From positions 1 to 64,000 of the forward strand of contig CAVPNX010000015.1 in NCBI GenBank assembly GCA_963706885.1: a stretch of DNA of 64,000 nucleotides, read 5' to 3'. Both the position numbers and the translations under genes were made by a program. Origin of the DNA: Prado023 sp963706885. GTDB taxonomy: Bacteria > Actinomycetota > Actinomycetes > S36-B12 > CAIYMF01. Within the stretch, counting starts at the first letter, position 1, and each line of letters begins with the position of its first letter. Positions 43,224 to 52,700 of the stretch are shown in pieces. The notes beneath the pieces were generated by a model that searched no databases, had not been told where the DNA came from, and worked only from the letters and a program-made list of their open reading frames with translations.

Positions 43224-44525
43224 GTGGGCCCTGACGCCGGCCTCGCGCCGTCCATCCGCACCCGGATCGGCCTGACCACCCGAGGATGGGTGTTCCTCGC
43301 CAGCGGGCTGGTCCTGGCGGTCCTCGGCCTGGTCCGGGGATGGACGCCGGTCGTGCAGTTCGGGGCGCTGGTCGCCCTGCTCCCACTGGCGGCGGCGGTG
43401 CTGACCCGCAATCCCGGCTCGGACCTGGTCCTCGACCGGACCCTGAGCTCACGTGAGCTGGCCTCCGGTGAGCAGCTGAAGGTCACGGTCGGTGTGCGGG
43501 GCCGGTTCCCCCGGGGCCGCAGCCTGCTGATCGAGGATGCCGCCCCACCTGAGCTCGGCGGGCCCCACCGCTTCGCGCTCAACGGCATCTCCGGCCAGGG
43601 CGTCAGCCGCTCCCACTACCGGCTGCGGGTGACCGCCCGGGGGATCCATCACCTCGGGCCGATGCGCATCCATGTGGTCGACCGCTTCGGCATGGTGCAC
43701 CGGGTGATCACCGCGGGAGGGCGTGAGGAGATCATCGTCCACCCCCAGGTCGTGGATCTCGACCCGATCATCCTCGGCGGGGCCTCGGTGGGCACCGGCA
43801 GTGGCCACCTCGGGGCCCGGGGTGCGGCCACCGACGACGTGATCCCCCGGGACTACCACCCGGGCGACGAGGTCCGGCGCATCGACTGGAAGGCCTCGGC
43901 CCGTACCGGGGCCCTGATGGTCCGCAGCGAGGAGAACCCGTGGCGCTCGGCCGTGACGCTGGTCGTCGACCTGCGCGAGTCCAGCCATCGGGGCCGTGAG
44001 CCGGAGTCCTCGCTCGACGCCGCCCTGAGCATGGCGGCCAGCATCGGCTGCCTCGCGCTGGAGAGCGGCTGGGACCTCACGGTGCGCACGACCGATGACG
44101 TCTCCCTGTTCATCGGGTCGCCGATGACGGGGCTCTCCGCCGAGCGCCGCGAGCTGCTGCTGGCCCTGGCCACGGTCCCCGTGAGCCACAGCGCCGTGCC
44201 GAGCTCCTCATTGGCCTACTCCGCGCAGTCCGCCGGGTCCGGGCCACTGATCCTGGTCGCCGGCCACGTGGAGGTCCCCACCGCGAGGCTGCTGACCGCC
44301 ATCGGGGCGCACAGCCCCACCCGGCTGCTCGTGGCGGTCGCCGCCGACCAGTGGTCCGCGGCAGCGCAGGGGACGGGGACGTCGGGGAGCGCGGGTGAGG
44401 ACGCCCTGGCCTGGTTCCACCAGTCCGGGTGGCGCATCACCCGGCTGGAGCGCCCCGGACCCGGTGCCGACGGGCTGACCCGGGCCGTGGCGGGCTCGTG
44501 GGCCGGACTGGGGGCCCTGCGGTGA
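43224..44525 (+). CDS. DUF58-domain protein
   Basis: 433 residues with two N-terminal transmembrane helices (WVFLASGLVLAVLGLV and VVQFGALVALLPLAAAVL), a long region, and the DUF58 signature PRDYHPGDEVRRIDWKASARTGALMVRSEE. It starts 1 nt after the moxR stop and overlaps the transglutaminase gene (GTGA). It is part of the conserved moxR-DUF58-transglutaminase module, whose exact role is unknown. Confidence 0.9.
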   Translation: MGPDAGLAPSIRTRIGLTTRGWVFLASGLVLAVLGLVRGWTPVVQFGALVALLPLAAAVLTRNPGSDLVLDRTLSSRELASGEQLKVTVGVRGRFPRGRSLLIEDAAPPELGGPHRFALNGISGQGVSRSHYRLRVTARGIHHLGPMRIHVVDRFGMVHRVITAGGREEIIVHPQVVDLDPIILGGASVGTGSGHLGARGAATDDVIPRDYHPGDEVRRIDWKASARTGALMVRSEENPWRSAVTLVVDLRESSHRGREPESSLDAALSMAASIGCLALESGWDLTVRTTDDVSLFIGSPMTGLSAERRELLLALATVPVSHSAVPSSSLAYSAQSAGSGPLILVAGHVEVPTARLLTAIGAHSPTRLLVAVAADQWSAAAQGTGTSGSAGEDALAWFHQSGWRITRLERPGPGADGLTRAVAGSWAGLGALR

Positions 44526-46927
44526 GCGCCGACACCATCGACACCGTCCGTCCCGGCCTTCGCGCGGGTCGCGGCGAGGTGCTCGCCGCACGCATGCACG
44601 AGGGCCGGTGGCATGTGGGCGCGATCGGCGGCCTGGCGGTCCTGCTGGGCTCACTGTGCATGCAGCCGCTGCTGGACGGCGCGTGGTGGATGTCGCGCTC
44701 CCTCGTGGTGGTGGGAATCATCGTGCTGGTCGGTGGGGTGTCCCGGGCCATGCACTGGCCCGCTCCGCTGCAGCCGCTGCTGCAGTTCGGCGCCCTGCTG
44801 GTCAGCCTGGCACTCCTCTTCGCCCGCGACGAGGCCCGCTGGGGCTTCCTGCCGGGGCCCGCCACCCTGTCCCGCCTTCGCGAGCTGGCCGCCCAGGGCC
44901 GCGACTACTCCATGTCGACCGTCCCCCCGGCCGGACCCGACGAGGGGCTGCTCCTGCTCATCGTGGCGGGGATCGGCCTGGCGGCCCTGGTCGTGGACAC
45001 CCTCGGTGCCGGACTGGACCTGCCCGGGATGACCCTGCTCCCGATGGCCGCCCTGTTCGCGGTTCCCTGGCTGGTGAACCGCGGCTCCGCGCCGTGGTGG
45101 GCGTTCCCGCTGGTCGCCCTGGGGTGGCTCGCCCTCGTGTCAGCCCTCCAGCGGGCGCGCACCTGGAGGTGGAGCCCAGGGGCGCGGGCCAGCTCAGCGG
45201 GGACCGGATTGGCCATTGCGGGGGCGACCACCGCCCTGGCCCTGCTCGCCGGTGGCCTGACGACCCTGCGTGGCCCCGCCGAGCCCGTCGAGATCGGCAC
45301 CGGCTCAGGTGGCGGGACCGTGGAGGTGGATGCGCTGGTCTCCCTGCGCCGTTCGCTGGTCAGCAACGACACGCGTCCCGTTCTCACCCTCGCCACCACC
45401 GCGGCGCGACCCGACTACCTGCGCCTGTCGGTCCTCGAACTGTTCGACGGGGAGCAGTGGCAGCCCGTGGGACCCAACGAGACCGGGCCCTGGGCACCCG
45501 CACGCCCTGACGGCAGCATCCCCACCAGCCAGGAGCCGCCCCCGGGCCCGCTGGCGGAGTACCAGCTGGATGTCGGCCCGCTGGGTGGAACCGTCGTGCC
45601 GAGCCCAAGCGGCTCGTACCTGTCGCTGAACGACTGGCCGGTGGTGTGGGACCAGCGCACCTCGTTGCCGCTGCGCGCCGACGGGGAGACCATCGAGGGG
45701 GCCCGGATCGGACTCGTGGCCACAGCCCCGGACCTGGACGCCGACGGCCTGCGGGCGGCCAGCACCGTCCCTGCCCTCCCCGAGCAGGTCTTCGGTGAGA
45801 ACCTGGCCGACCCCGCACCGATCACCGGCGAGGAGCTGCCCGAGCTGGCCCGGGACATCACGGCGGACGCCGCAACTCCCTTCGATGCGGCAGTTGCACT
45901 GCAGCGCTGGTTCACCACGGACGGTGGCTTCACCTACTCGACCGCGATCGACGGTGGGTCCGACGAGGACGCCCTGGCGACGTTCCTGACCGAGCGGATC
46001 GGGTACTGCGAGCAGTTCGCCGCCACGATGGCCCTCATGGCGCGGTCGGTGGGGATTCCGGCGCGCGTGGTGGTCGGATTCACCCAGGGTGCCCAGGAGG
46101 GCAACCAGTGGGTCGTGCGTGGCACCGATGCCCACGCCTGGCCCGAGCTCTGGATGGGGTCGGCCGGGTGGGTCCGGTTCGAGCCGACCCCCGGGGCGCC
46201 GACCGCGACCCGGCCGGCCTACACCTCGACCACCCAGGTCCCCGAGGGTCCGACCGCCGCCCCGACCCAGTCCGCAGCAGCCCCCACAGCGAGCAGCACC
46301 GATGTGCCGGCCCAGGTGCCCGACGAGCTGGCCGGTGCCTCCGAGGGCCAGGGGTCGGGCTCCGAGGGGCTGCCCCTGCGCTGGATCGTCGGGGTCCTGG
46401 TCCTGATCGGGCTCCTGGTCCCGGCGGTCGTACGCCTCGTCCGCCGCCGCCGGCGCCTGCGCACCGGGGACGGTGAGTCGACCTACCGCGAGGTCGTCGA
46501 CACCCTGCTCGACCTGCGCCTCGGCGTCGAGTCCTCCACCCCGCGCACCACGGCAGCCGCGGTGGGTGGTCTGCTCGTGGGTGTCGGGGGCGGATCGGCC
46601 GATGGGTCCGCCGCTGCCGGGGCGGCCGAGGCGGAGCAAGCCCTCGCGCGGATCCTGCGGGCGGTCGAGTGGCAACGCTACGGGTCGCCCAGCACGGCAG
46701 CGCCTTCAGCGGATGGTGATGCGACGACCGGCTCGGCGGCGGCGCCGGGTGCACGTGCGGGCGGGGTCCTGGTGGCCGAACGGCAGGACACGTCGGCAAC
46801 GGACGCGCGGCCGGGCGCCCTGGCCGGCGATGTGCGCACGGTCCGCCGCGCCCTGGCCCGTCGTGCCGGGTGGGTGCGTCGTGTGGTGGGGGCACTTGTA
46901 CCCCGGTCGCTGCTGACCGGGTCCTGA
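44522..46927 (+). CDS. Membrane transglutaminase-like protein (TgpA family)
   Basis: 801 residues. About six N-terminal helices (44600-45260) are followed by an extracytoplasmic transglutaminase-like domain with the Cys-His-Asp triad: ERIGYCEQFAATMALMARSVGIPARVVVG (Cys about residue 496), GTDAHAWPELWMG (His about 537), and GWVRFEPTPG. A Thr/Ala/Pro-rich stretch, one more helix (LRWIVGVLVLIGLLVPAVV), and a cytoplasmic tail follow. It forms an operon with moxR and the DUF58 gene. Its substrate is probably cell-surface protein or peptide, by inference only. Confidence 0.9.
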   Translation: MSADTIDTVRPGLRAGRGEVLAARMHEGRWHVGAIGGLAVLLGSLCMQPLLDGAWWMSRSLVVVGIIVLVGGVSRAMHWPAPLQPLLQFGALLVSLALLFARDEARWGFLPGPATLSRLRELAAQGRDYSMSTVPPAGPDEGLLLLIVAGIGLAALVVDTLGAGLDLPGMTLLPMAALFAVPWLVNRGSAPWWAFPLVALGWLALVSALQRARTWRWSPGARASSAGTGLAIAGATTALALLAGGLTTLRGPAEPVEIGTGSGGGTVEVDALVSLRRSLVSNDTRPVLTLATTAARPDYLRLSVLELFDGEQWQPVGPNETGPWAPARPDGSIPTSQEPPPGPLAEYQLDVGPLGGTVVPSPSGSYLSLNDWPVVWDQRTSLPLRADGETIEGARIGLVATAPDLDADGLRAASTVPALPEQVFGENLADPAPITGEELPELARDITADAATPFDAAVALQRWFTTDGGFTYSTAIDGGSDEDALATFLTERIGYCEQFAATMALMARSVGIPARVVVGFTQGAQEGNQWVVRGTDAHAWPELWMGSAGWVRFEPTPGAPTATRPAYTSTTQVPEGPTAAPTQSAAAPTASSTDVPAQVPDELAGASEGQGSGSEGLPLRWIVGVLVLIGLLVPAVVRLVRRRRRLRTGDGESTYREVVDTLLDLRLGVESSTPRTTAAAVGGLLVGVGGGSADGSAAAGAAEAEQALARILRAVEWQRYGSPSTAAPSADGDATTGSAAAPGARAGGVLVAERQDTSATDARPGALAGDVRTVRRALARRAGWVRRVVGALVPRSLLTGS

Positions 46928-46961
46928 CCGGGGGGCGTCCGCAGGCCTGCCGGTCGCGAGT

Positions 46962-46967
46962 TAGGCT
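46962..46967 (+). promoter_or_regulatory. Possible esterase promoter -10
   Basis: TAGGCT ~54 nt before the esterase ATG, after the transglutaminase stop. No clear -35 is seen. Confidence 0.35.
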
Positions 46968-47021
46968 GTGCCACCGTCGATCCAAGGTCGACCGGAACCA
47001 GACAAAGGCAGGTTCGTTCCC

Positions 47022-47813
47022 ATGGCAGATGCCCCGTTGGACCAGGTCAAGCCCGGCTGCGAGCCGTTCGCTGCGGAAGGGGCCGGGGACAACGCCCGGA
47101 TCGGTGTGGTCCTGGTCCATGGGTTCACCGGATCCCCGGACAGCACTGTTCCGTGGGCGAAGTACCTCAACGAGCGCGGCTACACGGTGAACGCCATTCG
47201 GCTGCCGGGTCACGGCACGACGTGGCAGGACGCCAACACCAAGACGTTCGCCGATCTGCAGGGTGCGGTTGATGACGCCTTCGACGACATGCGGGGACGA
47301 TGCGACGAGGTCTTCATCATGGCCCAGTCCTTCGGCTGCGCACTGGCGCTGCGGGTGGCAGGGGATCGCCCCTCCGCCGTCGCGGGGCTGGTCCTGGTCA
47401 ATCCGTGGGTGCGTGCCGATGGGGTGGCCAGCTGGCAGAAGCACCTGGCACCCCTCCAGCGGTTCCTGCCCTACGTCACCAAGAGCCTGCCCGGCGTCGC
47501 CAGCGACATCGCCGATCCGGCCAACGTCGAGCTCGGCTACGACAAGATCCCTGTGGTGCTGGTGGCTTCGACACTCAACACGTGCTTCCACCAGCTCAAG
47601 CCCCTGCTGGGCGGGATCGAGGCACCGATCCAATTGGACCTCTCGACGACCGACCACGTCCTGGCCTCCAACAACGCCGAACTGATCCGCGCCGAGGTCC
47701 GCTCCTCGATCGAGGAGATCGCTCTGGATCGCTCGTACCACGTCGCCACACTGGACTACGACGCCGAGAGGATCTTCGCGAACTCGGTGGACTTCATCGA
47801 GGCACACGTCTGA
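47022..47813 (+). CDS. Alpha/beta-hydrolase (esterase/lipase, carboxylesterase Est-like)
   Basis: 263 residues. The oxyanion-hole motif is VVLVHGFTGSPDSTVPWAKYL, with HGTTWQDANTKTFADL following. The nucleophile elbow is AQSFGCALALR (Ser about residue 102); the usual first Gly of GxSxG is Ala. Likely acid and base are in LSTTDHVLASN (Asp about 211) and RSYHVATLDYD (His about 240). It resembles monoacylglycerol lipase / thermostable carboxylesterase proteins. The start at 47022 gives MADAPLDQV; an upstream GTG at 46968 would abut the -10. Confidence 0.85.
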   Translation: MADAPLDQVKPGCEPFAAEGAGDNARIGVVLVHGFTGSPDSTVPWAKYLNERGYTVNAIRLPGHGTTWQDANTKTFADLQGAVDDAFDDMRGRCDEVFIMAQSFGCALALRVAGDRPSAVAGLVLVNPWVRADGVASWQKHLAPLQRFLPYVTKSLPGVASDIADPANVELGYDKIPVVLVASTLNTCFHQLKPLLGGIEAPIQLDLSTTDHVLASNNAELIRAEVRSSIEEIALDRSYHVATLDYDAERIFANSVDFIEAHV

Positions 47814-47847
47814 CCTCGGTCCGCACGCACGACCTCATTGGAGAAAG

Positions 47848-47880
47848 CGACGGCCCCATCCTCCGCGGGTGGGGCCGTTG
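47848..47880. terminator. Bidirectional terminator between the esterase and DUF3040 genes
   Basis: Stem CGACGGCCCCA / TGGGGCCGTTG around an 11-nt loop, nearly perfect, with A-rich and T-containing flanks. It sits in the convergent gap and probably serves both genes. Confidence 0.75.
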
Positions 47881-47894
47881 TCGTGGGGGGTCGT

Positions 47895-48311
47895 TCAGAA
47901 GTCGCCGGTCTCGCGGCGTCGGCGCCAGCGCTCCTCCATGCGGTCGGACAGCGACTCCCCCGATCGCTTGGGCCGCGACTTCTTCGACCGGATGTTGGTC
48001 GGTGCGTCGGAGCCACCTGACCCGGTCGCGGCCGGCTGCGCGGGGCCGGAGCGCAGCGAGCTGATCGCCAACCACAGGCCGCCCAGCATCGCGAGGAATC
48101 CAAGGACGCCGACGATCACGAGCTTCGCGGCCACCCCGGCGATGAGCAGCCCGAGTCCCACGAGCAGGGCGACGACGCCGATGGCGATGCGACGACGGTC
48201 GCCCGTGCCGCTGCGCGCGCTGCGCATGCTGGTGGCGAACTTGGGGTCCTCGGCGTAGAGGGCGCGTTCCATCTGCTCAAGCAGGCGCTGCTCGTGCTCG
48301 GAGAGCGGCAC
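47895..48311 (-). CDS. DUF3040 membrane protein
   Basis: 138 residues. The actinobacterial DUF3040 pattern is present: N-terminal PLSEHEQRLLEQMERALYAEDPKFATSM, two helices (AIGVVALLVGLGLLIAGVA and LVIVGVLGFLAMLGGLWLAI), and a basic tail (KKSRPKRSGESLSDRMEERWRRRRE). Function unknown. The GTG at 48311 has AGGAGG upstream, and TATTCT ~60 nt upstream is a possible -10. Confidence 0.85.
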   Translation of the reverse strand: MPLSEHEQRLLEQMERALYAEDPKFATSMRSARSGTGDRRRIAIGVVALLVGLGLLIAGVAAKLVIVGVLGFLAMLGGLWLAISSLRSGPAQPAATGSGGSDAPTNIRSKKSRPKRSGESLSDRMEERWRRRRETGDF

Positions 48312-48415
48312 GGTGACCTCCTACTGGGCGTCGGGAACACAGCTGACACAACACAGAATAGGCAGGGTTCGCCGGATTGGAAACCCGAATCGGCATGTTA
48401 CCCATAACCATTTGG

Positions 48416-49711
48416 TCACGCGGTCGACGGCGCGCCCGAATCGTCGGTCCCAGGTGGTCGCTCGGGTGCCGTCGCGCCGCCGTCCGCGGCGGGGTCCGGG
48501 AGCAGGCGAGCCGGGCGGACGCTGCCCGGTCCGAAGCGGGCCGACAGCGCGTCGACGGCTTCCTCGGCCTCCCGCCACCCACGATCGGGAGCCCCGAGGA
48601 CGAGTTGGGACTCGACCTCCTCACTGTCGAGGATCCCTTCGACACGGACTCCCACCAGCCGGATCCGCGCGCGATCCAGGTGCAGCGCGAGGAACAGCGA
48701 CCGAGCCTCGTGGAAGATCTCGCGGCTGGAGTCGGTGGGCACCTTGCGCTTGTGCGACCGGGTGATGGTGGCGAAGTCGGCGAACCGAACCTTGATCGAG
48801 ACCGTCGTCCCCGAGAACCCGGCCCGGCGCATCCGCGACCCCACCTTCTCCGAGAGCCGCAGCAACTCGGCCAGGATCAACTCCTGGTCGTCGACGTCGC
48901 GGGCGAACGTCTCCTCAGCGCCCACGCTGCGCTCACGTTCGTGTGTGCTGACCACACGCTCGTCACGGCCCCAGGAGAGCTCGGCCAGGTGGGCTCCCGA
49001 CGCCTGACCCAGGGCACGGATGAGAGTCGCCCGCGGCGTGTGGGCGATGTCCCCAACTGTGCGCAGGCCCAGGCGGTGCAGCTGCTCCTCAGTGCGCTCC
49101 CCCACCCCCCAGAGCGCTCCGACGGGCATGGGGTGCAGGAAGGAGATGACACGGTCGGCCGGGATCACCAGCAGCCCATCGGGCTTGCACTGGGTGGAGG
49201 CCAGCTTCGCGACGAACTTGGTGGGGGCCACACCCACCGAGCAGGTGATGCCCTGCTCGTCGTACACCTGCGCTCGGATCATCTCGGCGATCGCACGTGG
49301 CGGACCGTGGGTGCGCCGAGCACCGGAGACGTCGAGGAATGCCTCATCCAGGCCGAGGACCTCGACCCGGGAGGTGATCGCGGTGAACAGCTCCATCACT
49401 GAGGCCGACACCTCCGAGTAGTGGCGGTGGTCCGGTGGGACGACGATGATGTCGGGCGCCAGCCGCAGCGCCCGGCTCATCGGCATCGCCGAGTGGATGC
49501 CGTACTGGCGGGCCTCGTAGGTGGCAGCCACCACCACTCCCCGGCTGCCGGCACCACCGACGATCATCGGCTTGCCACGCAGCTCCGGACGTCGGGCGAC
49601 CTCGACGGAGGCGAAGAAGGCGTCCATGTCCACGTGCAGGATCGGGCAACCGGCATCGTCCTCCCCCAGGCCAGTGGGCGCCTGTGGGCGGGTGATCTGG
49701 CTGCGGCTCAC
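48416..49711 (-). CDS. dinB: DNA polymerase IV, Y family (DinB)
   Basis: 431-residue translesion polymerase. The palm catalytic residues are present: HVDMDAFFASVE (about residue 28) and VLGLDEAFLDVSG (about 118), unlike ImuB proteins, which lose them. YEARQYGIHSAMPMSRA, the helix-hairpin-helix and little finger (LIRALGQASG, REIFHEARSLF) follow, then the clamp-binding-type motif QLVLGA near residue 370 and a Pro/Ala/Asp tail. GTG 49711 has GGAGG upstream; the preceding ATG is out of frame. It is the last gene of the SOS-regulated operon. Confidence 0.93.
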   Translation of the reverse strand: MSRSQITRPQAPTGLGEDDAGCPILHVDMDAFFASVEVARRPELRGKPMIVGGAGSRGVVVAATYEARQYGIHSAMPMSRALRLAPDIIVVPPDHRHYSEVSASVMELFTAITSRVEVLGLDEAFLDVSGARRTHGPPRAIAEMIRAQVYDEQGITCSVGVAPTKFVAKLASTQCKPDGLLVIPADRVISFLHPMPVGALWGVGERTEEQLHRLGLRTVGDIAHTPRATLIRALGQASGAHLAELSWGRDERVVSTHERERSVGAEETFARDVDDQELILAELLRLSEKVGSRMRRAGFSGTTVSIKVRFADFATITRSHKRKVPTDSSREIFHEARSLFLALHLDRARIRLVGVRVEGILDSEEVESQLVLGAPDRGWREAEEAVDALSARFGPGSVRPARLLPDPAADGGATAPERPPGTDDSGAPSTA

Positions 49712-49733
49712 ATGGCACCTCCTCGGGCTCTTC

Positions 49734-52700
49734 CTACCATCCGCTGCTCCCGGGGCTGGCATGCCAGAGCTTGCCCGGCGCCCTGGTGCGGGCCGCCGGC
49801 GCCTTGGGCGGCACCACGGCAGGATCCTCCCCCGCAGGCTTGATGTCCGCATAGGGCGACTGCTTGAAGCCGCTGGCGTGCACCAGGACCCGACGCCGCT
49901 GGCCCATCCCACCGGCAGCCGTCCGACCGATCCCGACCGGTGAACGCCCGGCTGCCCTCCCTGCATCGGTGTCGGAGTCCTCGACCGGGACGTCGATGAC
50001 CTGCGCGGGCCTGCGCACCCGGGTGTCGACCAACGGGAACGAGGCGACGTACTCCGCCACCGCGCCACGGCCGCCGGCCAGCCAGATCTCGTGGACGACC
50101 CCGAGGTCCCAGCAGCCGGTCGCCCGGATCGAGATGCCACGTGGTCCGGTGCGCCGGGTCACCCCGCGGACCATCAGCAGCCAGCCGGAGAAGACCGTGG
50201 TGGCATAGGGGTCCTGGGCGTCCTCGAAGAAGGTGGCGTCGACCGGGCCCGTCGAGTCGTCGAGGGTGAGGAACACGACCCTTCGACCGCTGCGGATCGG
50301 CGGGGTCTGGGTGGCAACCTTCACCCCGGCAACCCACACCTGGCTCTGGGAGCGCTGGGCCAGCAGGTTGCGCGCAGGCACGACGGCGAGGTCCGCCAGC
50401 ATCGGCCGGTAGAAGTCCAGCACGTGGTGGCTGACATCCATCCCGAGGACGTCGAGCTCGGCGCGCACCCCCTCCCCCGTCGACATCTCCGGCAACCCGC
50501 TGCCACGCCCGGGCCCGCCCATCGGCAGATCCAGGGAGAGCTGCACCTCGCTGGCCCGGACTGCAGCGGGGGCCTGGGACTGGGCGGCGGCGGCCACGGC
50601 CGGGTCGGTGGGGCCGGGGGGACCCTCCGACCCGGCCGCCCGGCCGGAACCCCAGACGCTGGCAGCCCGAGCGGCGAGGGGGTCGGTGCGGGTATCGGTA
50701 CGTCGGGGCACCCGGCGGCCGCGGCCGCTGCCGGCCCGGGCACTTCGTGACAGCCGTTCCAGGTCCGCCACCTCCAGCAGGAGGTCACGTCGGGTCACCT
50801 GGCCACGCATCCGGGCGCTGGAGGACAGGTCGATCCCGTAGACGGTGTCGAACCCGCCAGCCAGCACCAGGTTCTCCACGACGGGAGTGGCCACGACCGC
50901 CCGCTGCCAGAAGTCCGACAGGGAGGCGTACGGCTGACCGGCGACGATCCGCTCCACCTCAGCCGCAGAGATCCCCTTGACCTCAGTCAGCGGCAGCCGG
51001 ATCCCATGGGCGCTGCCATCGGGCAGGCCGGCCAGCGTCGGGCGGGTCGCCGGGGTCGGGCAGGGCTCGACCCGGTAGACGGTCCCCGACCGGTTGACAT
51101 CCAGGCCGAGGATGCTGATCCCCAGGTTGCGGGCGTCGTCGAGGATCAGCCGCTTGGGGTACATGCCCGGGTCATGGGTGAGCACCCCGGCCAGGAACGC
51201 CGCCGGATGGTGGGCCTTCAGCCAGGCCGACTGGTAGGTGGGCAGGGCGAACGCGGCCGCGTGCGCCTTGCAGAACCCGAACGAGGCGAACGCGCGCAGC
51301 ACGTCCCAGACCCGCTCGACCACCTCCAGGGAGTAGCCGCGCCCCAGGGCCTGGGGGTAGAACCACGCCCGGACCTGGGCCTGCCCTTCCGGGGAGCCCA
51401 TCGTCCGACGGACCTCATCGCCCTGGGCGAGGCTGCACCCGGTCATCACCGCGATGATGCCGATGACCTGCTCGTGGAAGACGACCACGCCGTGGGTCTC
51501 GGCGATCACCGGTTCGAGATCGGGATGGATCAGGTCGGCGTCGGCCCATCCCTGCCGCGCCCGCAGGAACGGGGTGACCATGTCGGACTTCACGGGTCCG
51601 GGCCGGAACAGCGAGATGTCGACGATGATGTCGCCGAAGGTCTCGGGGGCGAACTTGCCGATCAGCTCGCGCTGACCGGGTGACTCGATCTGGAAGCAGC
51701 CCAACGTGTGGGTGGTGCGGATCATCGCGAAGGTGTCCGGGTCGTCCAGCGGGACGGCATCCAGCTCGATCGGCTCCCCGCCGATGCGGACCACCTCATC
51801 AAGGGCGTGGGCCATCGCCGACTGCATCCGGATGCCCAGGACGTCGAGCTTGAGGAACCCCATCTCCTCCACGGCGTCCTTGTCGAACTGGCTCATCGGG
51901 AACCCCATCCAGCTGGCCTCCACCGGGGTCCGGTCCAGCAGCGAGCCGTCGCTGAGCAACACGCCGCAGGGGTGCAGCGCGACGTGCCGGGGCAGCCCGT
52001 CAAGGGCCTCCACCAGGTCGAGGAACCCATCGAGGCGCCCCTGCGCGGCCAGCCGCCCCATGCCGGAGCTGCGCAGCTCGGGCAGGTCGGCCAGGGCGGC
52101 GCGAGCGTCGCGGGCGCGGATGTGCGGGAACGCCTTGGCGAACGCGTCGATCTCACCGGGCGGAAGGCCGAGCGCGGCTCCCACATCGCGGACCGCGTGG
52201 CGCACCCGGTAGGTGTCCATCATCGACACGGCCACACAGCGCTGGCCGCCGAACCGCTCGAGGATCCGGGTGTAGATCTCGGTGCGCCGGGCGGACTCCA
52301 CGTCGATGTCGATGTCTGGCAGCGCTTGGCGCAGTGGGGACAGGAAGCGCTCCATGATCAGGCCGTGCTCCAGGGGGTTGACCCCGGAGATGCCCAGCAG
52401 GTGGTTGACCAGGCTGCCCGCACCGGACCCTCGGGCGGCCACGCGCACGCCCATCTCCTTGATGAGGTCGACGACCTCGGCCACGGTCAGGAAGTAGCCG
52501 CCGTAGCCGAGGGTTGCGATGGTCGCCAGCTCCGCCTCGAGCCGCTCGGTGGCCGCACGGTGCGTGCGCAACGTGGTGAACCGCTGGTCGAGCTCGGCCC
52601 GGCAGCGGTGGAGCAGCACCCGGTCGGCCATCGCGGCCTGGGCCGGCGCCGGGGCGCTGCGGATCTGCTCACGGCCCAGCCCCGGGGCACCCGCCGGGAA